A stretch of DNA of 64,000 nt from Gymnopus androsaceus JB14 (lineage: Eukaryota > Basidiomycota > Agaricomycetes > Agaricales > Omphalotaceae): NCBI GenBank assembly GCA_009733575.1, contig ML769414.1, positions 129,590 to 193,589 on the forward strand. The letters are read 5' to 3'. Made by a program: the position numbers and the translations under genes. This document shows positions 10,911 to 22,198 of the stretch, piece after piece. The notes under the pieces are model-generated. The model was not told where the DNA came from. It searched no databases and saw only the letters and a program-made list of their open reading frames with translations. The stretch's first letter is position 1; the number at the start of each line of letters is the position of its first letter.

Positions 10911-11178
10911 AAATAGGACAGCCCAAGATGGGATTACCAAGTCAGGACCCCGGACACTTGGGAATCCCAGATGGGGCTGCCCAACATATGTCTGCTGGGG
11001 ATATCCCGGGTATCAGCCCCCTATTAGGGCCAACCCGGGGTGGGATAGTCAAGCCTAAGTAGGTACATTTTGGTAGGTGACTGAAGTGACAGTACATAAA
11101 GGGCTCATCTGAGCTCACTACAACAATAACAATATTTTTTACCCCACTGAATAATATTCAGCAAGATATAGCCTTCTA

Positions 11179-11443
11179 CTGTACCATTTCGATTGATTCG
11201 GCGGTCACGGGTCATGGAGGCCTTCTGAAATGCCAAAATTTGACCAGGTCACAGGTCACATTTTGAAAGTGCCGAAAATGTTTGGGGTGACACACTCAAA
11301 ATTGCCTCAAAAACACAAATTTTGGGTCAAAAATGCCGAAATTTTGCTGGGGTCACGCGGCTCCACTGCGAGGTGCCGAATCCAAAATTTTGTCAGGTCA
11401 GTCATGGTCACAGGGGCCTGCCGAATCAATCAAAATGGTACAG
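11179..11443. mobile_element. 265-bp MITE with TA target duplication
   Basis: The ends are inverted repeats: CTGTACCATTTCGATTGATT on the left, and its reverse complement on the right with one mismatch, extending to GCCGAATCAATC. TA dinucleotides flank both ends (11177-11178 and 11444-11445). No coding capacity. TA duplication and terminal CTGTA fit a non-autonomous Tc1/mariner or pogo-like element, but there is no transposase to confirm it. It lies 5 bp before the Copia primer-binding site, so it sits in or beside that element's 5' LTR. Confidence 0.85.
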
Positions 11444-11448
11444 TAATA

Positions 11449-11461
11449 GGTTATGGGCCCC
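11449..11461 (+). promoter_or_regulatory. Copia primer-binding site (half tRNA-iMet type)
   Basis: GGTTATGGGCCCC is complementary to the anticodon stem-loop of initiator methionine tRNA (CAU anticodon), the priming mode known for Copia elements that use the 5' half of tRNA-iMet. The same motif adjoins the 5' LTR of the other Copia element in this window at 47520-47537. It marks the end of the 5' LTR just upstream, although the LTR itself could not be delimited. Confidence 0.7.
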
Positions 11462-11557
11462 GACCTTGACTGAATATAAATAGATATCTTTGAGACTACT
11501 CATCACAACAAGTATTGAACTCAACAACATTGAATCTAACATCTAAATTTACCTAAA

Positions 11558-13518
11558 ATGTCTACTAGTAATACAAGCAACTCTAAGCTTGGGGATTACT
11601 TCCTCCATTTGCCTAAGTGCAATGCTGATGGTTCTAATTGGGTCATATATTGTGACTGATTTATCTTTGCAGTTGAAGCTGCCAGATTTCAGGATTATTT
11701 GTCTGAAATGGCAGTCCCCACTTCAAAGCCATTTGTTGCTGATGCTTCTAATGTAACATCAACAGAAAAAGCTGCTATGGAAGCATGGGAAAAGACAATG
11801 AAGATATGGACAACTGAATCAGCAGTAACTAAGCAAGGCATAGTGAGTACATTACTGGACTCACTATTTTTGAAGATTAAAAGTGAAACTTTGGTAGGAA
11901 AGATGTGGAAAAAGTTGGTGGATGAATTTGAAAAGAAATCAAAGATGATGATGGTGTATTTAAGGTGCAAGCTACAAGATGAGCGGTGTGTAAATGATGG
12001 TGATGTAAGAGACTACACTACCCATGTGATTGGAATTCGTGAAGACCTCAAGGCAATGGGAGCAGATCCTGGTGATGATAGTTTTATTGCAATAATTACG
12101 ACTGCTTTACCAAGGTCATATGATCCCCACCTTGCTGCAATTACAGCAACAGCATCTATCCTTAAGCAGACCATTGATGTGGACACCTGGGTCCTGTATT
12201 AGAGGTATCCAGGATCAGGCAGATAGATGCAACCCTGGAATGCGAAATGATACACATTCAAGAGGCAAGGACGCTGCCTATAATGTTGCAGGCACTTGGA
12301 AGAAAGCTGCAAACAAGAAATCAGTTAAATGTTATAACTGTGGTAAGATTGGACATATGAAGCATGATTGCTTCAAGGAAGGAGGAGGGAAGGAAGGCCA
12401 GTGGCCAAAGAACTCGAATAAGGGAAAAGGCAAAGAACAAGCAAATTTTGCAGATGATGATCTCTTGGCATGGCATGTGACTGAGATGTCAGATACTGAA
12501 TGGGAAGCAATGGTTCAGGAAAACCTTTCAGGATATGTTGAGCCTAGGGAAGACCTAGATAATCTTAATGAACAGTTGGGAGGTATACATGGGATGTATT
12601 TCAATGATAATTACCTGTGGTCCAATGGGGACAATGAATTACTAACTGGTTCATGTAGAAGCTCAGAGTTAGGACAGAACTCACCTGAAGTATGTTTCTC
12701 ACATAGTACTGTGGATTACAGTGATACAGAATTTGAGGATGGCAATTTGATGCCTAGCCTGCAGAATATTTCAGACAGAAGTGTAGATCCAATAGATTGA
12801 ACTGCTGAACCTGTTGATCAATGATGACAATGTCTGGTTTAGTGACATTGATGAAACTGAGATCCCTGACCTACAAGAGGTAGAGGATGACTCAGATAAT
12901 GAAGAAGATCAAGTGGAAAAGTATTTACCAGAGCAGCCTATCTTAATAGAACTTAATGTTCCTGATGAAAGTGCTGTACAAAGTCAGCAACTAGAGGACA
13001 TTGAATGTACAGAAATCATTGTTGATGATATCAGGAAAGCACTTACTGGATATGATAGTGTATTCTTGGCAAATGCTGAGAAATGTTTGAGTGGAGTCAC
13101 TGAGCTCTATGACTCAGGTGCATCACGCCATATGTCTCCATATAAGGAAAACTTTATCAACTTTATCCCTATTGCACCCAAAGGTATAAGATCTGCTGAT
13201 AGTGGAACATTTGAGACCATTGGAAGAGAAGATATGCATGTTACAATTCCAGGTAAGGGAAAATCAGCTAAAGTACTGATGAAAGATGTTTTATATGCAC
13301 CAAAACTTGGAGTCACCCTAGTGTCAATTAGCTGTATAGCTGCAGCTGGAGGTGCAGTGCTATTTTGAGGAGATACCTGCAAGATATATGACAAGAAAGA
13401 TAAAGTTTGGGGTGAAATTCAGGGTAAGAATAGGTTATATCAGGTAAGTCATGAATCGGAAGCTCATGCAATGGCTGCAAAGACTGTAAAGATTACAGTG
13501 AATGAGCTACATTGTTAA
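11558..13518 (+). pseudogene. Ty1/Copia gag and protease, truncated before integrase
   Basis: Translation from the ATG at 11558 gives a typical Copia gag N-terminus (KLGDYFLHLP, DGSNWVIY) with a TGA at about 11658 where the family usually has Arg (CGA). It continues through the UBN2-type gag helix region to 12199. A frameshift there moves the reading to the frame holding the CCHC zinc knuckle CYNCGKIGHMKHDC (about 12330) and an acidic linker. Further stops separate it from the protease segment with ELYDSGASRHMSPY (about 13105) and the conserved VLYAPKLGVTLVSIS. Coding similarity ends at VNELHC, where the integrase zinc domain should start, because LTR-like DNA begins at about 13519. Reverse transcriptase and integrase are absent. 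Confidence 0.9.
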
Positions 13519-14500
13519 AAATTCTCTACCATAGTGTTACAAACATTCTTATCTTATCTCCCACATGGACATTATTACTTATCTTTTTCTTCTATTTGTC
13601 TTCATATATCTCAGTGCTTACTTAAGCACACACACTTGTTTAGGTGTGTGTGGCTGTGTTGTTTACTTATGTTTCTTTCTTTATAGTTTCATCTACACAT
13701 GAATGATCTTGTATGATTGTTTGATCCTTGATCATAGGTCTTGATCATATGATCATCCTTCAACCACTTCAATCACACATCATGCTAGGATGCTGCAGTC
13801 GGTACTGGATACACATGTACAATCACTTATTACTTACAGATGTTGATTGTCACAGATTTCCCTATTTCATTATATCTTATCTATGACATGTTTTATTATC
13901 TTATCATAGTGTATTATCTTGACACTTTTATTATCTAGTATAGATGTACATATGCTTCTTAGCTACTCCATCAAACCCTTGCAGGGCTACTCAACCCTTG
14001 CAGGGTTACCCAACCCTTGTAGAGATGTTATCTCCATCCCAACAGGGTTGATCTACCCCTTGTTTCAGACCCACATGGATAGGTATCATGGGTCTTATGT
14101 AGTAGTAACTGGGGTCCCAGTTCCTTTGTATATAAGTAGACTGGTCTGAGCTCAGAGACCTCAGACTCAATAACATCTTTATTGTCTTCACACAAACACT
14201 TCTCTTTTCTACACACTCAGCTTAACCTTTGTTGCCAACCTCCAAATCCATAGCAGGTGAGTAAGGGATTTGTGATATTGATATTGTTACGGTATGTACA
14301 GGGCATAGGTACTGGGTCTAGGGCTTGTACAGTAGTATATATAGTAGCTGTAGCTGTAGCATAGTCCTTAGCTTCAATCTTGTCAATACCTCCTAGTTCT
14401 CAATATCATCTTCTTCTCTTTTCCTCATTGTTCTCATCTTCACCTAAGTCAGAAGTTGTGATGCCTGGTACCTTGTGTTGTGAGGAACTAGTTGCTGACA
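13519..14500. repeat. LTR-like repeat, copy 1, with a 435-bp insertion
   Basis: This sequence matches 23385-23869 in two blocks, 13575-13847 and 14283-14500. Both copies stop agreeing immediately after GCTGACA, so CA is the likely end of a TG...CA repeat. The left boundary is the breakpoint with the truncated Copia at 13519 (TGTTAAAAATT). The block carries GTATATATAGTAG, a plausible TATA box. No matching target duplication flanks it, so it may be one LTR of a rearranged element rather than a clean solo LTR. Confidence 0.65.
13848..14282. mobile_element. insertion within the LTR-like repeat
   Basis: About 435 bp is present here but absent from the equivalent place in the copy at 23620. The ends are loosely inverted (TGTCACAGATTTCCC and GGGATTTGTGATA). 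It holds three near-tandem copies of CAACCCTTGCAGGGTTAC-type sequence (13975-14025), a TATA-like TGTATATAAGTAG near 14128, and a pyrimidine-rich downstream stretch, which together resemble a small LTR or MITE. The class is undetermined. Confidence 0.45.
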
Positions 14501-14725
14501 GAAGATTGAAGCTACTCTCCACCATCCATCATGGAATGTGTTTGTTGGCCTGAAAGATGGCAGCACATTGTTAATGGACCACCTCCTCCATATTTCCTGC
14601 CTCCACTTCCGCCTCTCCATTAGTATTGTTGCTCACTCGGATTGGAAACTGGTTGCCAATTTTTCTTTTTGTTCTACCCTCTCGTTGCTGCCACTGGTTT
14701 TCAACACTTTTGGATTCCTATTGTA

Positions 14726-14962
14726 CTGTATAGTTTCGAATTTAAGTTTGTTAGATGTTACATGTTACGCCTTGGACCTATTCAGTTCATAGTTCAGTTG
14801 AGTTCATGTTTATAGTGGCCAGCATAGCCGGCCGCCAAATTTGGCCTATAAGCGCCGAAAATTTGAGCTCGGAGGCTAATGTTATGCGCTACAAAGATGG
14901 AAATTACACCAGTTCAGCACCCTGCGTTATGCGTTACTGAACTTAAATTTGAAACAGTACAG
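14726..14962. mobile_element. 237-bp MITE with TA target duplication
   Basis: Terminal inverted repeats CTGTATAGTTTCGAATTTAA (left) and CTGTACTGTTTCAAATTTAA (right, reverse complement) are flanked by TA on both sides. The interior contains TATAGTGGCCAGCATAGCCG and a GGCGTAACATG-type stem. A second, truncated copy in opposite orientation lies at 54085-54274. It starts CTGTA and duplicates TA like the MITE at 11179, suggesting a related transposase. Confidence 0.8.
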
Positions 14963-14964
14963 TA

Positions 14965-16435
14965 GTCAATTGAAACCCTAGGAGTAGTGGCATGCCATTA
15001 ATTTGGATTACGCTACACCGTTATATTCTCTTTTTCCTTAATCATACTTACTGCCCCAATTATCCCCATAACAGTACTGTTCAGGGACAAATCAAGTGTT
15101 TTTATGCTTGCTTTGTAACTGAGTAGTTTCTTGAAAGTGGATACTCTCCGCTCAACTGTTCCTCCCACATTCCCCTGTTCACAAATCACAATCATATGGA
15201 ACAGTTCTGACAGGTCCAATGGTGCATGACTATAAACTGCTAACCCATTTGAAGTTGTTAATGTTCACTGTACCAACTTATAACCTGCAGGTGCCAACGG
15301 TTTCAATGAGTGACTTTTTAGTCCAATCAATCAGACCCAGGGTTGCTGAAGGCAGTGATTAATACCCAATCCTCGGGGACAGAATCATTGTGCAAGAATT
15401 TGTTCCTGTCAGGTCAGCAAGTTCAGAGTTGCAAAGCAGTCAGAGGAACCCCCCATCTAGCTAGTCAATGATGGTATTTACCATATCCAATTGTGACTCA
15501 GAGGGGAATGGTGTTTTGTAGTGGTATGACAGACCTCTGGATTCCCTTAACCCTTAATAAGGCAGTTAATTGGATTAACAAAGTGGTTGGATGAAGCAAC
15601 AAACTGGGGGACAGTGTGCTTTTACAGTGTTCTTTGGTTGAATCAGGTTGGAGAAGATTCAGTTTGCCAATGGAATAGTGTTTGTGAATGAGTGCTTGGT
15701 TTTAGCACTGGATATGGGTGACTACCTTATAGTCAATGAGACCACTTGTCTGTAATAGGCAAATTAGCACTGGAATGATAAGCACTGGGTTTGAGCATTG
15801 AAATTAAACACTGAGCAAGTCATTTTCCCACAATTTGATATTCCCCAATCAAGTTACAGACTGGCACCTTTTATGATATGCTACACAGTGTGCTTAGATC
15901 ATCTAAATTGTGCAACAGGTTTCTTGTGCTTTGGGATTCCTAATAGAGACAAGACCAAAGTCTGTAAAGGGTCCATTCCAAAGAGCAAACATTGGTATTG
16001 CTATTGGAATGATCATTGTGTTGACTATCTTAGCAACACTTTGAGAGCTGTTCACTGCAACCAAGTTTGGTTGGTTAATATGACCTGGCTACATCATCTC
16101 ATCTCTAGTCTTTATATCCAATGTCCCCCATCCATATACACCAACATTCTAGTTTCCCATACCACCAGGATTCTATGAATTATTTATTCCACTGTTGCTG
16201 CCAAAGAAATCGCTTATTTTTTTTCTGCTCCTGGCTAGTCACAAGTTTGTTCGGGATGAACAAACCTGAGGAGGGTGTAAGTAGGATAGAGGATAAGCCG
16301 CAATGATAGTCCTATGATGAGGACTATGAGCAGATGAAGGAAGAACAAGTGAGTGTAGGACAAAGAATAGGACCAAGGTATGGAATACCAAAGTCCTCGG
16401 AGAAAATCTACAATTTTTTTCTCTACTTCATGCCT
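14965..16435. other. no gene recognised
   Basis: About 1.5 kb without a supported gene. The longest frame is 15798-16178 (126 codons, plus strand), which has no recognisable motif and ordinary chance composition. A purine tract GAGGAGGG followed by TGTAAGTAGG at 16268-16285 has the look of a polypurine tract and LTR start just before repeat R, but no partner LTR was found. Confidence 0.4.
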
Positions 16436-16799
16436 TGACTCAATGTGGACATTGAGTTGATGAGTTAGATTTGTGCTAGGTATGAAAACCGACCAAACAA
16501 CAATCACCCCAATCAGATACAATTCAAAAGGTTTAATTTAATGTGAGGAAGGAGGTTGTTGAAGGTTCCCTTGACTACTAATTGATTCGAAGAGAAAAGC
16601 ACTTGACAGTTGACACAGATAGTGCGAGATGAACAAGGTTTTATATTTGGAGGGAGGTTTTGAAAAGCCAACTAAAGTACAACGACGCGCTGAACTCATT
16701 CCAGTCTACCAGGAAAAGTAACTAGTTAGATAGTCCAAAGTGTAACAATCCAGTAACTAATATGATCAAAATCCACAGGAAATCCAGGGGCCCTGCCTG

Positions 16800-17245
16800 G
16801 AATCCATACACCCCACCTGGATTCCATGCACTAGTAAAAATATTAGTGTATGGATTCCAGGCATGTTGCATGGATTCCATGCACGGGTAAAAATAGTAGT
16901 GTATGGATTCCAGGCATGTTGCATGGAATCCATGCACTAGGAAAAATAGTAGTGTATGGATTCCAGGCATGTCGCATGGAATCCATGCACTAGTAAAAAT
17001 AGTAGTGTATGGATTCCAGGCATGTTGCATGGAATCCATGCACTAGTAAAAATAGTAGTGTATGGATTCCAGGCATGTTGCATGGATTCCATGCACTAGT
17101 AAAAATAGTAGTGTATGGAATCCAGGCATGTTGCATGGAATCCATGCACTAGTAAAAATAGTAGTGTATGGATTCCAGGCATGTTGCATGGATTCCATGC
17201 ACTAGGAAAAACAGTAGTGTATGGATTCCATGCACTAGTAAATAT
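16800..17245. repeat. 53-bp minisatellite, left arm of element A
   Basis: About eight copies of a 53-bp unit containing ATGGATTCCAGGCATGTTGC and CACTAGTAAAAATAGTAGTG. The unit is inverted relative to the array at 19265-20150, giving the long foldback potential. The unit itself contains palindromic GGAATCCATGC and ACTAGT cores. Confidence 0.95.
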
Positions 17246-17564
17246 AGTAGTGCATGCGAAGTATAGTAATAGTCATGTGACACTGTCACACAGTACAAAT
17301 TGAAATTTGTGAAATAGCAATTGATAGTTACAGTGATGACTTTCTCATCTACACCCAGCAACCTACTTCTGCTGATCCCATCAGCCTGCATGTGACACTG
17401 TCACACAAACTACAAATTACACTTTTGATTGCAATGAGGATGAATTCCAGAAGGAGAGTTATGGTTAAGGTATACTGTATATGTAGTGTGACAGTGTCAC
17501 ATGTGTTACATGACCTTATTCAGACATGAGGTGCCATAATCAGTGGGAGGTGGAAAAACACTCC

Positions 17565-17900
17565 CTAAATATTTTCATGATTTTTTATGATTTTTTTAAT
17601 GATTTTTCCGAGATTTATCAAGCTCAATTCCCGTTATTTGGCAAGAAAATATGCACCCAAAAGTGCTGGTTGGCGGATAACAATGCCCAAATATTTTCAC
17701 TATTTTTCATGATTTTTCCAGAATTTATCAAGCTCAATTCCCAATGTTCTGCGGTAAAATGAGCACCATATGTGCCCATATGCACTGGGGGGGAACAATA
17801 ATGCTGAAATATTTTGATGATCTTTGATGATTTTTTAAGGATTTAACAAGCCTGATTCCCGACATTTTTTGGATAAATAAGTGCCCATAAGCACCAGGAG
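17565..17900 (+). repeat. three imperfect 125-bp AT-rich repeats in element A
   Basis: Three successive copies start with AAATATTTTCA or AAATATTTTGA, continue TGATTTTT and TTTATCAAGCTCAATTCCC (CAAGCCTGATTCCC in the third), and end in a GTGCCCATA/CACCCAAAAG-type segment. An analogous AT-rich pair (CATGAAAAATACAGAC type) flanks the array of element B at 44450-44620, so this layer of structure is shared by the family. Confidence 0.7.
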
Positions 17901-17934
17901 GGTGGGCATAAGGTCATACTAGTAAGGAAGCTAA

Positions 17935-18300
17935 TGGTTGTACTGGTACCAATAAGTCATACTAGTAACTAACCTAATGGTTGTACTAGTACTGATAACT
18001 CAGACTAGTAACTAATCTAATGGTTGTACTAGTACTAATAACTCGGACTAGTAACTAATCTAATGGTGGTACTAGTACAAATAACTCGGACTAGTAACTA
18101 ATCGAATGGTTGTACTAGTACTAATAACTCGGACTAGTAACTAATCTAATGGTTGAACTAGTACTAATAAGTCATACTAGTAACAAATCTAATGCTTATA
18201 ATAGTACTAATAACTCGAACTAGTAACTAACCTAATGGTGGTACTAGTACTGATAACTCGGACTAGTAACTCATCTGATGGTTGAACTAGTACTAATGCA
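17935..18300. repeat. 43-bp CTAGTA-rich array in element A
   Basis: Seven to eight copies of a 43-bp unit made of TAATGGTTGTACTAGTACTA and ATAACTCGGACTAGTAACTA. The unit is dominated by the self-complementary core ACTAGT. The last about 240 bp recur almost exactly at 19029-19264. The centre of element B is built from similar ACTAGTACT repeats. Confidence 0.9.
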
Positions 18301-20150
18301 ACATGCATGGAATCATACACTACTATTTTACTAGTGCATGGAATCCATGCGACATGCCTGAATCCATATACTACTATTTTTACTAGTGCATGGATTCCAT
18401 GCGACATGCCTGGAATCCATACACTACTATTTTTACTAGTGCATGGATTCCATGCAACATGCCTGGAATCCATACACTACTTTTTTACTAGTGCATGGAT
18501 TCCATGCAACATGCCTGGATCCATACACTAACTATTTTTACTAGTGCATGGATTCCATGCAACATGCCTGGAATCCATACACTACTATTTTTCCTAGTGC
18601 ATGGATTCCATGCAACATGCTGGAATCCATACACTACTATTTTTACACTACTATTTTACTGGTGCATGGATCCATGCAACATCCCTGGAATCCATACACT
18701 AACTATTTTACAAACTATTTTTACTGGTGCATGGATTCATGCGACATGCCTGGAATCCATACACTACTATTTTTACTATGCATGGATTCCATGCAACATG
18801 CCTGGAATTCATACACTACTATTTTTACTAGTGCATGGATTCCATGCGACATACCTGGAATCCATAACACACTATTTTTCCTAGTGCATGGATTCCATGC
18901 GACACCTGTCTGGATCCATACACTACTATTTTTACTAGTGCCATGGATTCCATGCGACATGCCTGGAATCCCATACACTACTATTTTCCTTAGGCATTGT
19001 ACTAGTACTAATACTCGACTAGTACTTTAATGGTGGTACTAGTACAAATAACTCGGACTAGTAACTAATCGAATGGTTGTACTAGTACTAATAACTCGGA
19101 CTAGTAACTAATCTAATGGTTGAACTAGTACTAATAAGTCATACTAGTAACAAATCTAATGCTTATAATAGTACTAATAACTCGAACTAGTAACTAACCT
19201 AATGGTGGTACTAGTACTGATAACTCGGACTAGTAACTCATCTGATGGTTGAACTAGTACTAATGCAACATGCATGGAATCCATACACTACTATTTTTAC
19301 TAGTGCATGGAATCCATGCGACATGCCTGGAATCCATATACTACTATTTTTACTAGTGCATGGATTCCATGCGACATGCCTGGAATCCATACACTACTAT
19401 TTTTACTAGTGCATGGATTCCATGCAACATGCCTGGAATCCATACACTACTATTTTTACTAGTGCATGGATTCCATGCAACATGCCTGGAATCCATACAC
19501 TACTATTTTTACTAGTGCATGGATTCCATGCAACATGCCTGGAATCCATACACTACTATTTTTCCTAGTGCATGGATTCCATGCAACATGCCTGGAATCC
19601 ATACACTACTATTTTTACACTACTATTTTTACTGGTGCATGGATTCCATGCAACATGCCTGGAATCCATACACTACTATTTTTACACAACTATTTTTACT
19701 GGTGCATGGATTCCATGCGACATGCCTGGAATCCATACACTACTATTTTTACTAGTGCATGGATTCCATGCAACATGCCTGGAATTCATACACTACTATT
19801 TTTACTAGTGCATGGATTCCATGCGACATACCTGGAATCCATACACTACTATTTTTCCTAGTGCATGGATTCCATGCGACATGTCTGGAATCCATACACT
19901 ACTATTTTTACTAGTGCATGGATTCCATGCGACATGCCTGGAATCCATACACTACTATTTTTCCTAGTGCATGGAATCCATGCAACATGTCTGGAATCCA
20001 TACACTACTATTTTTACTAGTGCATGGATTCCATGCGACATGCCTGGAATCCATACAATACTATTTTTCCTAGTGCATGGATTCCATGCAACATGCCTGG
20101 AATCCATACACTCCTATTTTTATTAGTGCATGGATTCCAGGCAGGGTGTA
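18300..20150. repeat. 53-bp minisatellite, right arm of element A, internally duplicated
   Basis: Two stretches (18300-18990 and 19265-20150) of the 53-bp unit are separated by a copy of the 43-bp array. The interval 18060-19010 and the interval 19029-about 19985 are collinear, offset by 969 bp. The 43-bp parts are essentially identical, while the first 53-bp stretch has many one-base losses relative to the second. This could be a genuine tandem duplication or an assembly error. Confidence 0.9.
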
Positions 20151-21279
20151 TGGATTCCAGGGCCCTGGATTTCCTGTGGATTTTGATCATATTAGTTACT
20201 GGACTGTTACACTTTGGACTATCTAAGAAGATATAAATTGGGGCAGCCTGAAGTGCTGAACTAATTGAGGGGAAAAGCAAACACCAAAGCACGGGTCAAG
20301 TACACCAACTCAACAAACAACTTTGCATATCTCGGGAGCCTTTACGTTGCCACGCAATGATACTCCAACTCTCAGGGATTCCCACGAGTTACCTAACAAG
20401 CTTATACAACCGCCACGCAGGTCACTCGAGTAGGTGTTTTTAACACACTCAGCGGAGAGTGGGCAAGGGGTAGAATCTGTTGGTAAAGCTAGGTAACACT
20501 CTGAGAAGCTTCCTCCCTAAAACTAGACCAAGCCAACACTTGGGTCCAAGACCTTTCCTAATCAACAATGGGCTCATCGAGGTGTGCACGTTAGGCTCCA
20601 CCTGCGGTCCTAAGACTGATGTGACCTCTCTTCAAGATGAAAACCAGGAATGCTCAACTTAATAGCTGGGAAGTAGAATGAACAGCCTCAGTATTATCGA
20701 GGTTACAAGAAGGCCACCCATTTCAAAGGTTGCAGAGGACGCGTCTGAGCATGTACAAATCACTACAGGTCCTAAGATAGAACTGCGTTTCAGGTATCAA
20801 GTCTAACTTGTTATTCCGAGATAGAATAGCTACCCTTATATACTGAGCGAGATATATGAAAATAGGAAAATGAGAGAAACTGAGCAAGATAGGATGAAAC
20901 AGAGTAAGTAAAATAGAAAAAGATAAATAATGTCCATATATGTGTGTATACTATGGTTTTGCCTCAATGTTTTCCTGCCTCGTTTGTTTGTCTTCCTCAA
21001 TTGGGCCGACTTTTGGGATTTTGGTCCAAATTGACTCGAGTCATTTGCCTTTTACAAGGCTCGCCAGTTCCTTTAGCAGAACAGCCCTCGGAAGTATTTC
21101 TATGTTTTTCCTTGCCAATGGGAGACTGGTTATTATTCCTAGTTCCGCGCGGTCTCGAGTCTAGATGCCTGGTAGCATATGGATCTTGGTAAAACGCTGA
21201 GGCTCAGATAGAAACACTCCTTGGTCCTTCCATGCTCTAGAAGTAGCTACAGCAAGTGGGTCATGTGGCCGCGTTGGAC

Positions 21280-22198
21280 TAGTCATGGGCACGAATGCCG
21301 AGTGTCTGCGAATATTCATGAATACATTCGCATTCGGCACTCGAATGTTGAATGTTTGTTGTTGAAACATTCACATTCACATGAATGCACACTCAAATGC
21401 AAATATCCATTTCAAGGTAGCAAACATTCGATCTTAGAACTTCAAATATATTCGAATATATTCGAGTGCATTCGAGTTAAAGACTTAATAGCTCAATACC
21501 AATACAAAGAAAGTAAATAATCATGTTAAAATACTTTATTAATACTATAAACATAATGCATATACATCTCTAAATGCTATTGTAAGCTACAAATTTGTGG
21601 CAGCATTGTGAATTGAACCCTGCTGGCCAGCTATCACAGGAAGGCCTGACCTTAATCCAGAGTCGGCGCCCATGACCACTAAGCCATATAGATTTGATTA
21701 CCTTAAGATGTCAATAACAGTATATACCCATTCAAATATAGCATTATTGAGCTGTATTAAGTATTTTAGTGAGAAGCTATAACATGGACAAGCATTGTTG
21801 CGATGAGCACGTGACATGGCGCTTGTCTATTTCATAAATGGCACTCTAACTAACCTAGATAGCATTATTAAGCTGTATTAAGTGTTTTAGTGAGAAGCCA
21901 AACATAGACAAGCATCGTTGCAATGAGCACATGACACAGTACTTGCCTAATTCCATAAATGGCATTTTACCGCATTGTAACGAACCTAGTTTTGATTGAC
22001 CGGCTTGACTGGCAATACATTTAAATATATTCGAATATAATATTCTTATACATTTGACATTCGAGGCATTCACATTCGTGAATGTTTGCATGAAAAACAT
22101 TCAAATGTGCACTCAAATGCGAATATCCTGATTTGGGGCATGAGTATTCACACCTCGAATGTCGAATGCATTCGAATGTGCATTCGTGCCCATGTCTA
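21280..22198. mobile_element. hAT-like non-autonomous element C (919 bp)
   Basis: The ends TAGTCATGGGCACGAATG and, in reverse complement, TAGACATGGGCACGAATG form a terminal inverted repeat of the TAGNNATGGGC kind common in hAT elements. A perfect 8-bp duplication CGTTGGAC flanks it (21272-21279 and 22199-22206). It interrupts repeat R. The interior has no ORF of note but holds a tRNA-like segment (21599-21687) and a direct duplication of about 122 bp (about 21738-21860 and 21863-21985, each starting at AGCATTATT[A/G]AGCTGTATTA). Confidence 0.88.
21599..21687 (-). repeat. tRNA-like (SINE-type) segment in element C
   Basis: On the minus strand the segment contains TGGCTTAGTGG, a perfect match to the RNA polymerase III A box, and GGTTCAATTC, close to the B box, with a separation (about 57 nt) like a tRNA with a long variable arm. 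It cannot be folded into a proper tRNA with confidence. A diverged copy with both boxes occurs in element D at 51361-51449. It probably derives from a SINE or a tRNA captured by the element. Confidence 0.55.

Larger units (their letters stand above)
16697..20254. mobile_element. foldback element A (3.56 kb, minisatellite arms)
   Basis: The element is flanked by a perfect 8-bp duplication GCTGAACT (16689-16696 and 20255-20262). The other copy of R keeps the uninterrupted site at 50882-50889, which proves the boundaries. The ends are inverted repeats: CATTCCAGTCTACC on the left, ACTTCAGGCTGCC on the right (reverse complement), then TAGATAGTCCAAAGTGTAAC and about 60 bp more. Inside are 53-bp minisatellite arrays in opposite orientation on the two sides, a 43-bp CTAGTA-rich array, and three copies of a 125-bp AT-rich unit. 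There is no coding capacity. The 8-bp duplication fits hAT-like or KDZ-like transposases, but the superfamily is unproven. Element B (44156-47200) has the same ends. Confidence 0.9.

Noticed and set aside
13519..14500. Clean solo LTR with target duplication
   Set aside because: The sequences immediately outside the proposed ends do not match each other, so only an LTR-like repeat is claimed.
15798..16178. 126-codon plus-strand frame
   Set aside because: No family motif, no convincing promoter or introns, and it lies in repeat-rich DNA.
18307..19861. Periodic plus-strand frames over the 53-bp array
   Set aside because: Products of the satellite. Copies in different frames are equally open and have no start context or domain.
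21599..21687. Functional tRNA gene on the minus strand
   Set aside because: A and B boxes are present, but acceptor and anticodon stems do not pair properly and the segment is repeated inside transposons.
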